36,818 bases of DNA from Flavobacterium sp. CF136 (lineage in GTDB: Bacteria; Bacteroidota; Bacteroidia; Flavobacteriales; Flavobacteriaceae), in assembly GCF_000282055.1 (NCBI RefSeq), contig NZ_AKJZ01000035.1, forward strand, positions 1 to 36,818. The letters are read 5' to 3'. Below, one piece after another: positions 28,797 through 36,319 of the stretch. The translations under genes were made by a program, and so were the position numbers. The notes under the pieces were generated by a model. That model saw only the letters and a list, made by a program, of their open reading frames with translations. It had not been told where the DNA came from and searched no databases. Each line of letters opens with the position of its first letter. Within the stretch, counting starts at the first letter, position 1.

Positions 28797-29078
28797 ATGA
28801 TTTTAGAAATAGTATCACCAGAAGCAAAATTATTTTCAGGAGAAGTAACTTCGGTTACCTTGCCTGGAGTTGATGGAAGCTTTCAAATATTGAATCATCA
28901 CGCTCCTATAGTTTCTATTTTAGAAAAAGGAACTATTAAAATTGCAGCACCAAGTTTCAATTTTTCTAAAGAAGTTGCGGGTAAATTCACGAAAGTAAAT
29001 GATCAAACCTACACTTTGGGAATTGAATCAGGTACTATCGAAATGAAAGACAATAAAATAATTGTTTTAGCAGATTAA
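28797..29078 (+). CDS. atpC: F1F0 ATP synthase subunit epsilon (short form)
   Basis: 93 residues. The N-terminal beta-sandwich is intact (LEIVSPEAKLFSGEVTSVTLPG, GSFQILNHHAPIVSIL). The C-terminal two-helix domain of longer epsilons (about 135 residues in E. coli), which inhibits ATP hydrolysis, is absent: the frame ends right after the sandwich. Short epsilons are known in Bacteroidetes. The subunit links gamma with the c-ring in the central stalk. It is co-transcribed with atpD, 76 bases downstream, and is closed by a terminator. Confidence 0.96.
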   Translation: MILEIVSPEAKLFSGEVTSVTLPGVDGSFQILNHHAPIVSILEKGTIKIAAPSFNFSKEVAGKFTKVNDQTYTLGIESGTIEMKDNKIIVLAD

Positions 29079-29096
29079 GACAATTCAAAATCAATT

Positions 29097-29130
29097 AAAA
29101 GCCAAGCAGTGATGTTTGGCTTTTTTGTTT
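29097..29130 (+). terminator. Rho-independent terminator after atpC
   Basis: A 9-bp stem (29097-29105 with 29116-29124), a 10-base loop and a T run directly after atpC. Confidence 0.85.
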
Positions 29131-29132
29131 TC

Positions 29133-29210
29133 AGGAGCTAGTCCAGCTGTACACTATATCTTTGCCTGCCTAAAGAAGGCACACAAAGGATACCGCTCCC
29201 ATCTGGGCTA
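29133..29210. repeat. REP-like hairpin element between atpC and bioF
   Basis: Nested imperfect inverted repeats. The inner stem pairs TATCTTTG with CAAAGGATA and GCC with GGC around TAAAGA; the outer parts are AGCTAGTCCAGC and CTGGGCTA. From memory it resembles an abundant flavobacterial intergenic hairpin family. There is no reading frame. Confidence 0.55.
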
Positions 29211-29247
29211 AAAAACATAACTTCCAAGAAATTTAATCTGAATTTCA

Positions 29248-29255
29248 TAACTTTG
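29248..29255 (+). promoter_or_regulatory. Candidate -7 element (TAACTTTG) for bioF
   Basis: TAACTTTG matches TAnnTTTG and ends only 5 bases before the bioF ATG at 29261. Transcription would start at or next to the ATG, implying a leaderless or almost leaderless mRNA. The -33 region is not convincing. Confidence 0.5.
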
Positions 29256-29260
29256 CTTTT

Positions 29261-30397
29261 ATGAAATTACCCGAAAATCTTATTCAAAAGCTTGAAAATC
29301 GAAAGCAAAATAATTCGTTGAGACGACTGCCAAGTTTTAATAATCTTGTCGATTTTTCTTCTAACGATTATATTGGATTTTCCAGATCTGAGTCCATTTT
29401 TAAATTAGTACATCATTATTTAATAGAAAATGATATCATTCAGAATGGAGCTACAGGTTCCCGATTGATTTCCGGTAATCATTCTTTATATCAAATTGCA
29501 GAATCTTTTATTTCGCAATTTCATGAGTCAGAATCGGCTTTAATTTTTAATTCGGGTTATGATGCCAATGTTGGCTTTTTTAGCGCTGTACCACAACGAA
29601 ACGATGTAATTTTATATGATGAGCTAAGCCATGCTTCTATTCGTGACGGAATCACAATGTCGAACGCTAAATCATACAAATTTAACCATAATGATTTTGA
29701 GGATTTAGAACGTCTTGTTTTAAAATTTCCTGAAACCAACATTTACATTGTCACCGAAACTGTTTTTTCTATGGATGGTGATAGTCCAAATCTAGAGCAA
29801 TTGGTCAAACTATCTGAAAAGTACAATTGTTATCTGATCGTTGACGAAGCACACACATTGGGTGTTTTTGGTGAAAAAGGCGAAGGCTTAATACAATATC
29901 TGAATTTACATAATAGCGTTTTTGCACGAATCATGACCTTCGGAAAAGGTTTGGGCTGTCATGGAGCAGCAGTTTTAGGGAGCTTAGAGCTTAAAGAATA
30001 TCTGGTAAACTTCTCCCGAAGTTTTATTTATACCACAGGATTGTCTCCACATTCTGTATCTACAATCTTAACAGCCTATCAGCATTTAGAAACCGAAAAA
30101 GAGACTATCGAAAAATTACGTCAAAATATTGTATTTTTTAATCAGCAAAAAAACTTATTGGGATTAAAACCAATGTTTGTCAGAAGTAAATCAGCAATTC
30201 AATCTGCAATTATTCCAGGCAATGAAAACGTAAAACAACTGGCTCAGCAACTGCAGGACAAAGGATTTGATGTAAAACCGATCCTTTCACCAACAGTTCC
30301 CGAAGGACAAGAGCGTCTTCGTTTTTGTATTCACAGTTATAATTCGGAAGAAGAAATTAATCAAGTATTAGTATTTCTTAGGGATTTTGTTTTTTAA
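29261..30397 (+). CDS. bioF: 8-amino-7-oxononanoate synthase BioF-like PLP enzyme
   Basis: 378 residues of the alpha-oxoamine synthase family (PLP fold type I). Evidence: FSSNDYIGFSRS, the GATGSRLISGNHSLYQ glycine-rich loop, DELSHASIRDG, DEAHTLGVFGEKGEG, and the PLP lysine Lys229 in TFGKGLGCHGAAVLGS. It should condense pimeloyl-ACP or -CoA with alanine to give 8-amino-7-oxononanoate, the first step of biotin ring assembly. Other family members (for example Kbl) share the motifs, but the bioD and bioA genes downstream support BioF. It may be transcribed on its own, since a REP-like hairpin and the TraB/sigma module follow. Confidence 0.9.
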   Translation: MKLPENLIQKLENRKQNNSLRRLPSFNNLVDFSSNDYIGFSRSESIFKLVHHYLIENDIIQNGATGSRLISGNHSLYQIAESFISQFHESESALIFNSGYDANVGFFSAVPQRNDVILYDELSHASIRDGITMSNAKSYKFNHNDFEDLERLVLKFPETNIYIVTETVFSMDGDSPNLEQLVKLSEKYNCYLIVDEAHTLGVFGEKGEGLIQYLNLHNSVFARIMTFGKGLGCHGAAVLGSLELKEYLVNFSRSFIYTTGLSPHSVSTILTAYQHLETEKETIEKLRQNIVFFNQQKNLLGLKPMFVRSKSAIQSAIIPGNENVKQLAQQLQDKGFDVKPILSPTVPEGQERLRFCIHSYNSEEEINQVLVFLRDFVF

Positions 30398-30411
30398 TTT
30401 TATTTTACAAA

Positions 30412-30491
30412 AATTCACGAAGTATTCGCAGACATTCACAAAGGATAAATTTTGTGAATCTCTGTTTTTTCTTTGCGAATCTCTGTGAAAG
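30412..30491. repeat. Dispersed intergenic repeat, copy 1 (partner near 32657-32750)
   Basis: Contains a perfect 9-bp inverted repeat, ATTCACAAA at 30434-30442 with TTTGTGAAT at 30451-30459, then TTTCTTTGCGAATCTCTGTG. The same words recur upstream of bioD. It lies after the bioF stop. Confidence 0.6.
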
Positions 30492-30532
30492 ACTCTGTAC
30501 TTCCTAACTTCTCTAAAAACTTTGATTTTTTT

Positions 30533-30570
30533 TGTAACGTTTTGATTATTCATTTACTTACGTGTCGTAA
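30533..30570 (+). promoter_or_regulatory. Possible ECF-sigma-type promoter upstream of the TraB/sigma module
   Basis: TGTAACG at 30533-30539 resembles an ECF -35 box (GTAAC/GGAAC type), and CGTGTCGTAA at 30561-30570 resembles a CGT-containing -10 box. The spacing of about 21 bases is longer than the usual 16-17, so this is tentative. It would make the module autoregulated. Confidence 0.3.
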
Positions 30571-30615
30571 TCAAACAAAAAGGGTTTTAATCATCAACTT
30601 AAATCAATCAAAATC

Positions 30616-31479
30616 ATGAAAAACTTATTCAAATCAATAGCAGCAGCAATTTCAATTATTATTAGTTTATCAACTCAGGCACAAACAAAATCTCCAAAAT
30701 TAGAAAATTCACTTTTGTGGGAAGTATCAGGAAATGGATTAACAAAACCTTCGTATTTGTATGGAACGGTTCATATGATTTGCTCGGCAGATTATTTTCT
30801 TACTGAAAAAACAAAAAAAGCATTTGAAAAATCAGATAAGTTAGTATTGGAAATTAATTTTTCAGATCCTAAAGAAATGGCTGACGTACAGCAATTGGCA
30901 ATGGGAAAGGAACCGTTAAGCAAAAAATTGAGTCCGGAACAATTGTCTAAATTAAATTCAATTCTTCAAAAAAATACCGGAATGACAATACAGCAAGTTG
31001 ACAGCTTTAGCTTATTGACGATTATGAGTTTAATTTCAATGAAAAGTTTTGGCTGCCCTGATCTCAAATTTTATGAAATGGAGTTCATTGAAATGGCAAA
31101 GAAGCGTCAGTTAGAAGTTGCTGGTCTTGAAACCGTGAAATTTCAATTTAAAAGTTTTGAAAATGCCTATCCTGATTCAGAAATGATTAATATGTTAGAA
31201 GAATCAAATCCAGAGGAAACGACTAAATTAGTAGAGAATTATAAGAATGAAAATCTGGAAACTTTGTACAAAATAACTACCGATGAAAAAGTAATGAATC
31301 CGAACGCTAAAAAATATATGCTTAACGAAAGAAATGCAAATTGGGTAAAAATTATGCCCGAACAAATGAAAAAAGAAAGTGTGTTTTATGCTGTAGGATC
31401 TGCGCATTTAGCCGGGGATTTAGGAATAATTAATTTATTAAAAAAAGCAGGATACACTGTAAAACCAATAATGAATTAG
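30616..31479 (+). CDS. TraB/GumN family exported protein
   Basis: 287 residues with a signal peptide ending near ISLSTQAQ (about residue 23). It carries the two TraB/GumN hallmarks: an N-terminal SYLYGTVHM with Gly/His and a C-terminal FYAVGSAHLAGDLGI. Such proteins belong to a Tiki/EreA-like superfamily proposed to include metal-dependent hydrolases or proteases; activity for this member is not established. It sits 7 bases before an ECF sigma gene and is probably in its operon, as a stress-related periplasmic factor (inference). Confidence 0.85.
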   Translation: MKNLFKSIAAAISIIISLSTQAQTKSPKLENSLLWEVSGNGLTKPSYLYGTVHMICSADYFLTEKTKKAFEKSDKLVLEINFSDPKEMADVQQLAMGKEPLSKKLSPEQLSKLNSILQKNTGMTIQQVDSFSLLTIMSLISMKSFGCPDLKFYEMEFIEMAKKRQLEVAGLETVKFQFKSFENAYPDSEMINMLEESNPEETTKLVENYKNENLETLYKITTDEKVMNPNAKKYMLNERNANWVKIMPEQMKKESVFYAVGSAHLAGDLGIINLLKKAGYTVKPIMN

Positions 31480-31486
31480 CATTATT

Positions 31487-31990
31487 TTGAAAGAGAAAGA
31501 GCAAGAATTTTTAAAACGCATAGAAAGTCACAAAGGAATTTTATATAAAGTTTCTAAGATGTACATGGATAACTCTGATGATCAGCAGGATCTGTTTCAG
31601 GAGATTATTTGTCAGCTTTGGAAATCATATGATTCTTTTAGAAACGAAAGTCAGTTTTCGACCTGGATGTACCGAGTCGCTGTAAATACGGCAATTGTTT
31701 TCTTAAAAAAAGAGAAACGAAAGGTTGACAAATACGAAATCGTTTCAGAAAACATCAAAGATGATGAAGGCGATTCACATATAAAAGAAAGTCAGCTCGA
31801 TCATTTTTATAAAGCAGTCCAAAAATTGGAAAAAATTGACAAGGCCATTATTTTCTATCAGTTAGAAGGATTTTCGCATAAAGAAATTGGGGGAAATCTC
31901 GGAATTTCTGAAGGAAATGCCAGAGTAAAATTAAACCGGGCAAAAGAAAAATTAAAAGAAATAATTAAAAATCAAGGATATGGATTTTAA
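31487..31990 (+). CDS. ECF-type RNA polymerase sigma factor
   Basis: 167 residues with a TTG start; an in-frame TGA at 31472-31474 lies just upstream and no ATG lies between. Region 2 (about 20-85) has DDQQDLFQEIICQLWKSY and FSTWMYRVAVNTAI. Region 4 (about 110-160) has the helix-turn-helix FSHKEIGGNLGISEGNARVKLNRAKEKL. There is no region 3, as expected for group 4 sigma factors. It directs RNA polymerase to a stress-type promoter set; targets are unknown. It overlaps the next gene by 11 bases, which points to translational coupling with a likely anti-sigma partner. Confidence 0.93.
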   Translation: MKEKEQEFLKRIESHKGILYKVSKMYMDNSDDQQDLFQEIICQLWKSYDSFRNESQFSTWMYRVAVNTAIVFLKKEKRKVDKYEIVSENIKDDEGDSHIKESQLDHFYKAVQKLEKIDKAIIFYQLEGFSHKEIGGNLGISEGNARVKLNRAKEKLKEIIKNQGYGF

Positions 31991-32594
31991 CGATATACAA
32001 AACGCATGGAATAACGAAAAGACAGAAAATGTTGTTGTTCCGAATAATTTAGAGAAAATACAGTCGGCAAATACGCCTTTGGATCAGATTAAGAAAAATT
32101 TAAAAAACGAGTTTATTTACCAGATCATTTCAATTGTTTTTATTGGATTGGTTCCTTTATTCTATCATTTTCCATCTAAAGGAATGATATTATTTTACTT
32201 GCTTTTTAGTCTTTTTACAGCAGTTTGTGTTTACTATTTCGTCAAGTTTTATGTGTTTTATAAAAGGCTGAATACAATTGCCTTAAAAACAAAAGACAAT
32301 TTGTACGAAACTTATTTCGATATAAGGTTAAATATGGAGTTGTATAAAACCTTTGGATTTGCCTTAACGCCATTTTTAATTCTGTATTTGATAGGTTATC
32401 TTTATTTTGAATTCTCTAAAATTCCGGGCTTTATCTCTAAAGAATTTACAAATTATCAATTGATTGCATTGTTTTTGATTGTGGTTTTTAGCATGCTATC
32501 CATGGGAATTGCTTTAGAATGGTGGGTTCATAAATTTTACGGAAAATATGCAAAAGAAATTAGAAAAGTGATAGACGAATTAAAAGAAGAATAA
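31980..32594 (+). CDS. Four-helix membrane protein, putative anti-sigma partner
   Basis: 204 residues. The N-terminal cytosolic part (about 1-42; MDFNDIQNAWNNEK) is followed by two hydrophobic pairs: about 43-64 and 68-92, then about 120-142 and 160-182. The C-terminus is charged (KEIRKVIDELKEE). I do not recognise a named domain. The 11-base overlap with the ECF sigma gene, the short N-terminal segment beginning with a DIQ-x-x-W pattern seen in Bacteroidetes anti-sigma-like proteins, and the membrane helices make a membrane-bound anti-sigma role likely, but this is inference. A terminator follows directly. Confidence 0.7.
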   Translation: MDFNDIQNAWNNEKTENVVVPNNLEKIQSANTPLDQIKKNLKNEFIYQIISIVFIGLVPLFYHFPSKGMILFYLLFSLFTAVCVYYFVKFYVFYKRLNTIALKTKDNLYETYFDIRLNMELYKTFGFALTPFLILYLIGYLYFEFSKIPGFISKEFTNYQLIALFLIVVFSMLSMGIALEWWVHKFYGKYAKEIRKVIDELKEE

Positions 32595-32599
32595 AACTC

Positions 32600-32630
32600 A
32601 ACCCATCGTAATTGATGGGTTTGTTGTTTT
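32600..32630 (+). terminator. Terminator after the sigma/anti-sigma module
   Basis: An 8-bp stem (32600-32607 with 32614-32621) around a GTAATT loop, followed by a T-rich tail. It separates the TraB/ECF module from bioD. Confidence 0.75.
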
Positions 32631-32636
32631 TATTGG

Positions 32637-32644
32637 TATTTTTG
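32637..32644 (+). promoter_or_regulatory. Candidate -7 element (TATTTTTG) for bioD
   Basis: TATTTTTG matches TAnnTTTG and lies just after the terminator. A TTG at 32612-32614 is 22 bases upstream, slightly too far. The leader to bioD would be about 110 bases and contain the hairpin repeat. Confidence 0.4.
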
Positions 32645-32656
32645 CATGAATTATTA

Positions 32657-32750
32657 CACAGAGGTTCACAAAGAAAAACGCAAAATTGCACAAAGCCAAA
32701 ATAGAAAACTTTGTGAATCTCCGTATTTTTCTTTGTGAATCTTTGTGAAA
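32657..32750. repeat. Dispersed intergenic repeat, copy 2, upstream of bioD
   Basis: TTCACAAAG at 32665-32673 can pair with CTTTGTGAA at 32709-32717, 32731-32739 or 32741-32749. The sequence CTTTGTGAATCT and neighbours match copy 1 at 30412-30491. It forms the likely 5' leader of bioD. Confidence 0.6.
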
Positions 32751-32761
32751 CAACAAAAACC

Positions 32762-33379
32762 ATGAAACTATTCGTAACAGGAATTTCAACAGATGTTGGT
32801 AAAACAATTACTTCTGCCATAATAGTTGAAGCTTTAGAAGCCGATTATTGGAAACCTATTCAGGCGGGGGATTTAGATAATTCTGACAGCCATAAAATCA
32901 AGTTTCAAATCTCAAATACTAAATCTCAAATCTTCGGGAACAGTTATAAGTTAAATACACCCGTAAGCCCTCACCTCGCTGCAGAAATTGATGGAATCAC
33001 AATTGATTTAAAACAAATAAATGAGCCAAAAACCAATAATCATTTAGTGATTGAAGGTGCCGGGGGAATTTTTGTCCCGTTAAACGAAAAAGATTCAATT
33101 ATCGATTTGATTCAGCCGGATTATAAGGTGATAATTGTTTCAAGACATTATTTAGGAAGCATCAATCATACTTTGTTAACTATTGAAGCCATTAAAAATA
33201 GAGGTTTTGAAGTCTCCGGAATTATCTTTAGCGGAAGCGAAAACAAATCGACTGAAAATTTAATTCTGAATAAAACCGGAATAAAATGCATCGGAAGAAT
33301 TGACGAAGAACCGTATTTTGATCAGAACGTAATTCGGGAATACGCCGATTTGTTTCGGGAGAATCTTTTAAATTTATAG
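32762..33379 (+). CDS. bioD: Dethiobiotin synthetase
   Basis: 205 residues from the chosen start. P-loop GISTDVGKT at about 7-15, Lys/Gln in YWKPIQAGD, and GAGGIFVPLNEKDSI. It closes the ureido ring of biotin using ATP and CO2, acting on 7,8-diaminononanoate. The frame is open nine codons further (to 32735), but those codons lie inside the dispersed CTTTGTGAA repeat and the family N-terminus is MKLFVTGISTDVGKT, so the ATG at 32762 is preferred. It is followed by bioA after about 100 bases. Confidence 0.95.
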   Translation: MKLFVTGISTDVGKTITSAIIVEALEADYWKPIQAGDLDNSDSHKIKFQISNTKSQIFGNSYKLNTPVSPHLAAEIDGITIDLKQINEPKTNNHLVIEGAGGIFVPLNEKDSIIDLIQPDYKVIIVSRHYLGSINHTLLTIEAIKNRGFEVSGIIFSGSENKSTENLILNKTGIKCIGRIDEEPYFDQNVIREYADLFRENLLNL

Positions 33380-33380
33380 G

Positions 33381-33475
33381 GAATAGAAAAAAGAACAAAG
33401 AGAATAGACTTTCTTATCTTTGCCAAAAACTATAGGGTTAAGTCTTTATTCTACGCTCTATTTTCTATATTCTAA
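33381..33475. repeat. Imperfect inverted repeat between bioD and bioA
   Basis: GAATAG-rich words on the left (near 33381 and 33402) mirror CTATTTTCTATATTC and AAGTCTTTATTC on the right, giving a long imperfect hairpin that includes the bioA -7 candidate. It resembles other flavobacterial intergenic repeats. There is no reading frame. Confidence 0.45.
33415..33422 (+). promoter_or_regulatory. Candidate -7 element (TATCTTTG) for bioA
   Basis: An exact TAnnTTTG match 57 bases before the bioA start. No clear -33 TTG at 19 bases. Confidence 0.45.
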
Positions 33476-33478
33476 AAA

Positions 33479-34750
33479 ATGACTTTAACTGAAAAAGACA
33501 GCCAATATTTGTGGCATCCTTATACACAGCATAAAACTTCACAAACTCCAATTGCTATTTCAAGAGGAGAAGGAGCTTTGCTTTGGGACGAAAACAACAA
33601 AGAATATATTGATGCAATAGCTTCGTGGTGGGTAAATCCGTTTGGGCATAGTAATAAGTTTATTGCTGATGCGATTTACAAACAACTGACAACTTTAGAA
33701 CATGTTTTGTTTGGAGGTTTTACACATGAACCGGCCATAAAAGTTGCCGAAAAGTTAATGGAAATTTTGCCCAAAAACCAACAGAAAATATTTTTTTCAG
33801 ATAATGGTTCTACTGCCGTTGAAGTCGCGATTAAGGTAGCTTTACAGTATTTTTTCAATAAAAATGAAAAACGAACAACCATAATTGCTTTCGAAAATGC
33901 TTTTCATGGGGACACTTTTGCAGCTATGGCGGCAAGCGGAATCTCCTTCTATACTCAGGCTTTTCAGGGAATGTTTATCGATGTGGCAAGAATTCCGGTT
34001 CCGGTAAAAGGACAGGAACAAGTGAGTTTTGATGCTTTGAAAGCTGTAATTGAAAGTCATAATTGTGCCGGATTTATTTTTGAGCCTTTAGTACAAGGCG
34101 CAGCCGGAATGGTGATGTATGAACCTGAAGCATTAGCAAAATTGATTCAGATTTGCAAAGAAAACAAAGTATTGACGATCGCAGATGAAGTCATGACAGG
34201 TTTCGGTAAAACAGGAAAAACCTTTGCAATGGACTATGTTTCTGAAGAACCGGATATGATTTGTTTATCGAAAGCCCTAACCGGAGGAACGATTCCGATG
34301 GCTATTACGACTTTTACCCAAGACATTTTTGAGGCTTTTTATGATGATGATATTAACAAGGCATTATTTCACGGACATACTTTTACGGCAAACCCAACGG
34401 GATGCGCCGCCGCATTAGCAAGTATCGATTTATTACAGACTGCTGAAATGCAATCTAATATTGAAAGGATAAATAAAAATCATTTGAACTTTCAGAAGAA
34501 AATCGAAAACCATCCAAAAGTAATTACCGCCAGAACATTGGGTGTTATTTTTGCCGTTGAAATTAAATCAGATTCAGAGGAAAGTTATTATGGTTCGATG
34601 CGTACCAAGCTTTATAATTTCTTTATTGAAAAAGGGGTTATTTTAAGACCGGTTGGTAATATTGTTTACATTTTGCCACCATACATTATGACAGATGAGC
34701 AACTTCAGAAAGTCTATTTGACTATTGAAGAAGCTATCGAAATGGTTTAA
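33479..34750 (+). CDS. bioA: Adenosylmethionine-8-amino-7-oxononanoate aminotransferase
   Basis: 423 residues, class III aminotransferase fold. BioA-type N-terminus (DSQYLWHPYTQ, IDAIASWWVNPFGHS), SDNGSTAVEVAIKVALQY, ADEVMTGFGKTG, and the PLP lysine Lys265 in CLSKALTGGTIPMA. The WHPYTQ segment and paired Trp residues in ASWWVN distinguish BioA from other class III aminotransferases. It makes 7,8-diaminononanoate using SAM as amino donor. It sits between bioD and a ketosynthase gene. Confidence 0.97.
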   Translation: MTLTEKDSQYLWHPYTQHKTSQTPIAISRGEGALLWDENNKEYIDAIASWWVNPFGHSNKFIADAIYKQLTTLEHVLFGGFTHEPAIKVAEKLMEILPKNQQKIFFSDNGSTAVEVAIKVALQYFFNKNEKRTTIIAFENAFHGDTFAAMAASGISFYTQAFQGMFIDVARIPVPVKGQEQVSFDALKAVIESHNCAGFIFEPLVQGAAGMVMYEPEALAKLIQICKENKVLTIADEVMTGFGKTGKTFAMDYVSEEPDMICLSKALTGGTIPMAITTFTQDIFEAFYDDDINKALFHGHTFTANPTGCAAALASIDLLQTAEMQSNIERINKNHLNFQKKIENHPKVITARTLGVIFAVEIKSDSEESYYGSMRTKLYNFFIEKGVILRPVGNIVYILPPYIMTDEQLQKVYLTIEEAIEMV

Positions 34751-34854
34751 TTATTTGAACCATATAAGCGATATAAGTTCATTAAAGGAAATTTATAACA
34801 CTATCTTCTATTTTCTCTTATTACTTAATATGGTTTAATTTAATATTACAAACC

Positions 34855-34886
34855 TTGTAAGTTTGCGTAAAGTTTCACGAACTTTG
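34855..34886 (+). promoter_or_regulatory. Candidate promoter region for the ketosynthase gene
   Basis: Two overlapping possibilities. TAAGTTTG at 34858-34865 is a full TAnnTTTG match. Alternatively TTG at 34855-34857, 21 bases, then GAACTTTG at 34879-34886, one mismatch. Either gives a short leader before the TTG start at 34904. Confidence 0.4.
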
Positions 34887-34903
34887 CGCTCAAATAAATT
34901 ATT

Positions 34904-36070
34904 TTGACTAAAAAAATATCCATAACAGCCTTTTCTTCAATTTCTCCTTTAGGAAATAATCCTGAAGAAGTTTGGAAAAAGTATCTCGATAACCAGCATT
35001 GTTTTTCGAAACAATTTTTAGATCAGCAGGAAACTTCTGTAGCAGCTTTAAGTGCTGAATTAAAACAAATTGTTGCTGAAATTCGGGAATCTGATATCAA
35101 ATATAAATTTCTGGATGATTCTGTCCTTTTTGCTTTGGCTGCTTCGCGCAAAGCGATCGAAAAAGCCGGTTGGAACAAAAATGATATCTTCGGAATTAAT
35201 ATTGGTTCTTCCCGCGGTGCTACCGATTTATTCGAAAAGCATTATAAAGAATATATTGATACCGGAAAAGCACAGACCCTGGCCTCTCCTACTACCACTT
35301 TAGGAAATATTTCGTCCTGGATCGCTCACGATTTACAAAGTGTCGGTCCCGAAATTTCACACTCTATCACATGTTCTACAGCACTTCATGCATTACTTAA
35401 TGGTGTTGCATGGCTAAGATCCGGAATGGCCGATAAATTCCTGGTTGGGGGAAGTGAAGCACCATTGACTGATTTTACAATTGCCCAGATGAGAGCATTA
35501 AAAATATACTCCCGTCTTGATCAGAATGAAGAACCCTGGCCAAATCTTGCCTTCGATTTTGAAAAAACTCAGAATACTATGATTTTGGGTGAAGGGGCTG
35601 CAGTTTGCTGTTTGGAGGCCGGAGAAAAAGAAAATGCAATTGCTTATGTAACCGGTGTTGGTTATGCAACCGAAATTTTAGAGCACAACATATCAATTTC
35701 TGCAGAAGCAGATTGTTTTCAGAAGTCCATGAAACTGGCATTGCAGGAGACTAATTTGGAAGATGTAGATGTTATTGTGATGCATGCGCCCGGAACCATA
35801 AAAGGAGATTTAACAGAATTACGTGCCATTGAAAAAGTTTTTGGGGCTAAAATTCCTTTATTGACAACCAATAAATGGAAAATCGGCCACACTTTTGGAG
35901 CTTCTGGAATATTGAGTTTAGAATTGGCTCTTTTAATGATGCAGCATAATATTTTTGTTGATGTTCCTTTCACAGAAGTGCAAAAACAAACGAAACCAAT
36001 TAAAAAGGCTCTAATTAATGCTGTTGGTTTTGGTGGAAATGCCGTTAGTATTCTGATTGAAAAAGCATAA
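34904..36070 (+). CDS. Beta-ketoacyl synthase (FabF/FabB-like) in the biotin locus
   Basis: 388 residues with a TTG start; an in-frame TAA lies a few codons upstream and no ATG lies between. Condensing-enzyme fold with an intact Cys-His-His triad: Cys157 (SITCSTALHALLNG), His294 (VMHAPGTIKGD) and His329 (WKIGHTFGASG). This is the elongating KAS I/II type, slightly shorter than FabF (about 410). It should condense malonyl-ACP with an acyl-ACP primer. Its place directly after bioA suggests a dedicated role in pimeloyl-chain formation for biotin, but the sequence alone cannot show substrate; secondary-metabolite or general fatty acid roles remain possible. The gene is not followed by other fab genes in the window. 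Confidence 0.88.
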   Translation: MTKKISITAFSSISPLGNNPEEVWKKYLDNQHCFSKQFLDQQETSVAALSAELKQIVAEIRESDIKYKFLDDSVLFALAASRKAIEKAGWNKNDIFGINIGSSRGATDLFEKHYKEYIDTGKAQTLASPTTTLGNISSWIAHDLQSVGPEISHSITCSTALHALLNGVAWLRSGMADKFLVGGSEAPLTDFTIAQMRALKIYSRLDQNEEPWPNLAFDFEKTQNTMILGEGAAVCCLEAGEKENAIAYVTGVGYATEILEHNISISAEADCFQKSMKLALQETNLEDVDVIVMHAPGTIKGDLTELRAIEKVFGAKIPLLTTNKWKIGHTFGASGILSLELALLMMQHNIFVDVPFTEVQKQTKPIKKALINAVGFGGNAVSILIEKA

Positions 36071-36071
36071 T

Positions 36072-36319
36072 ATGAACCGTTCCTACGGAACTCCTTTTCT
36101 CATGCTATATTATCAACGGATTAAAATCCGTCGCTACAAATATGTTGCAAGCCTACAGCTCTTTATTCAATGCTAATTTATACCAGAAATAATTTTGTAC
36201 TTATATCAGGAGGAACGATTTATCTTGTCCCAACTATAATATGTTACAAACCCACGGCTCTTTATTCAATGCTAGTTTATACCAGAAATTTTTGGACTAA
36301 TCATCAAATATAATGATAT
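36072..36319. repeat. Two degenerate leading units of the tandem array
   Basis: Unit 1 (about 36072-36199) keeps the ACGGATT..AATCCGT hairpin with GCTACAA and the CTCTTTATTCAATGCTA segment. Unit 2 (about 36200-36319) has AGGAACGATTTAT but lacks the hairpin core, and continues with the same CTCTTTATTCAATGCTA and TTTTTGGACTAAT words. No supported gene. Confidence 0.75.

Noticed and set aside
32735..32761. N-terminal extension of bioD from the ATG at 32735
   Set aside because: The nine codons lie within a dispersed intergenic repeat and precede the conserved family N-terminus at 32762.
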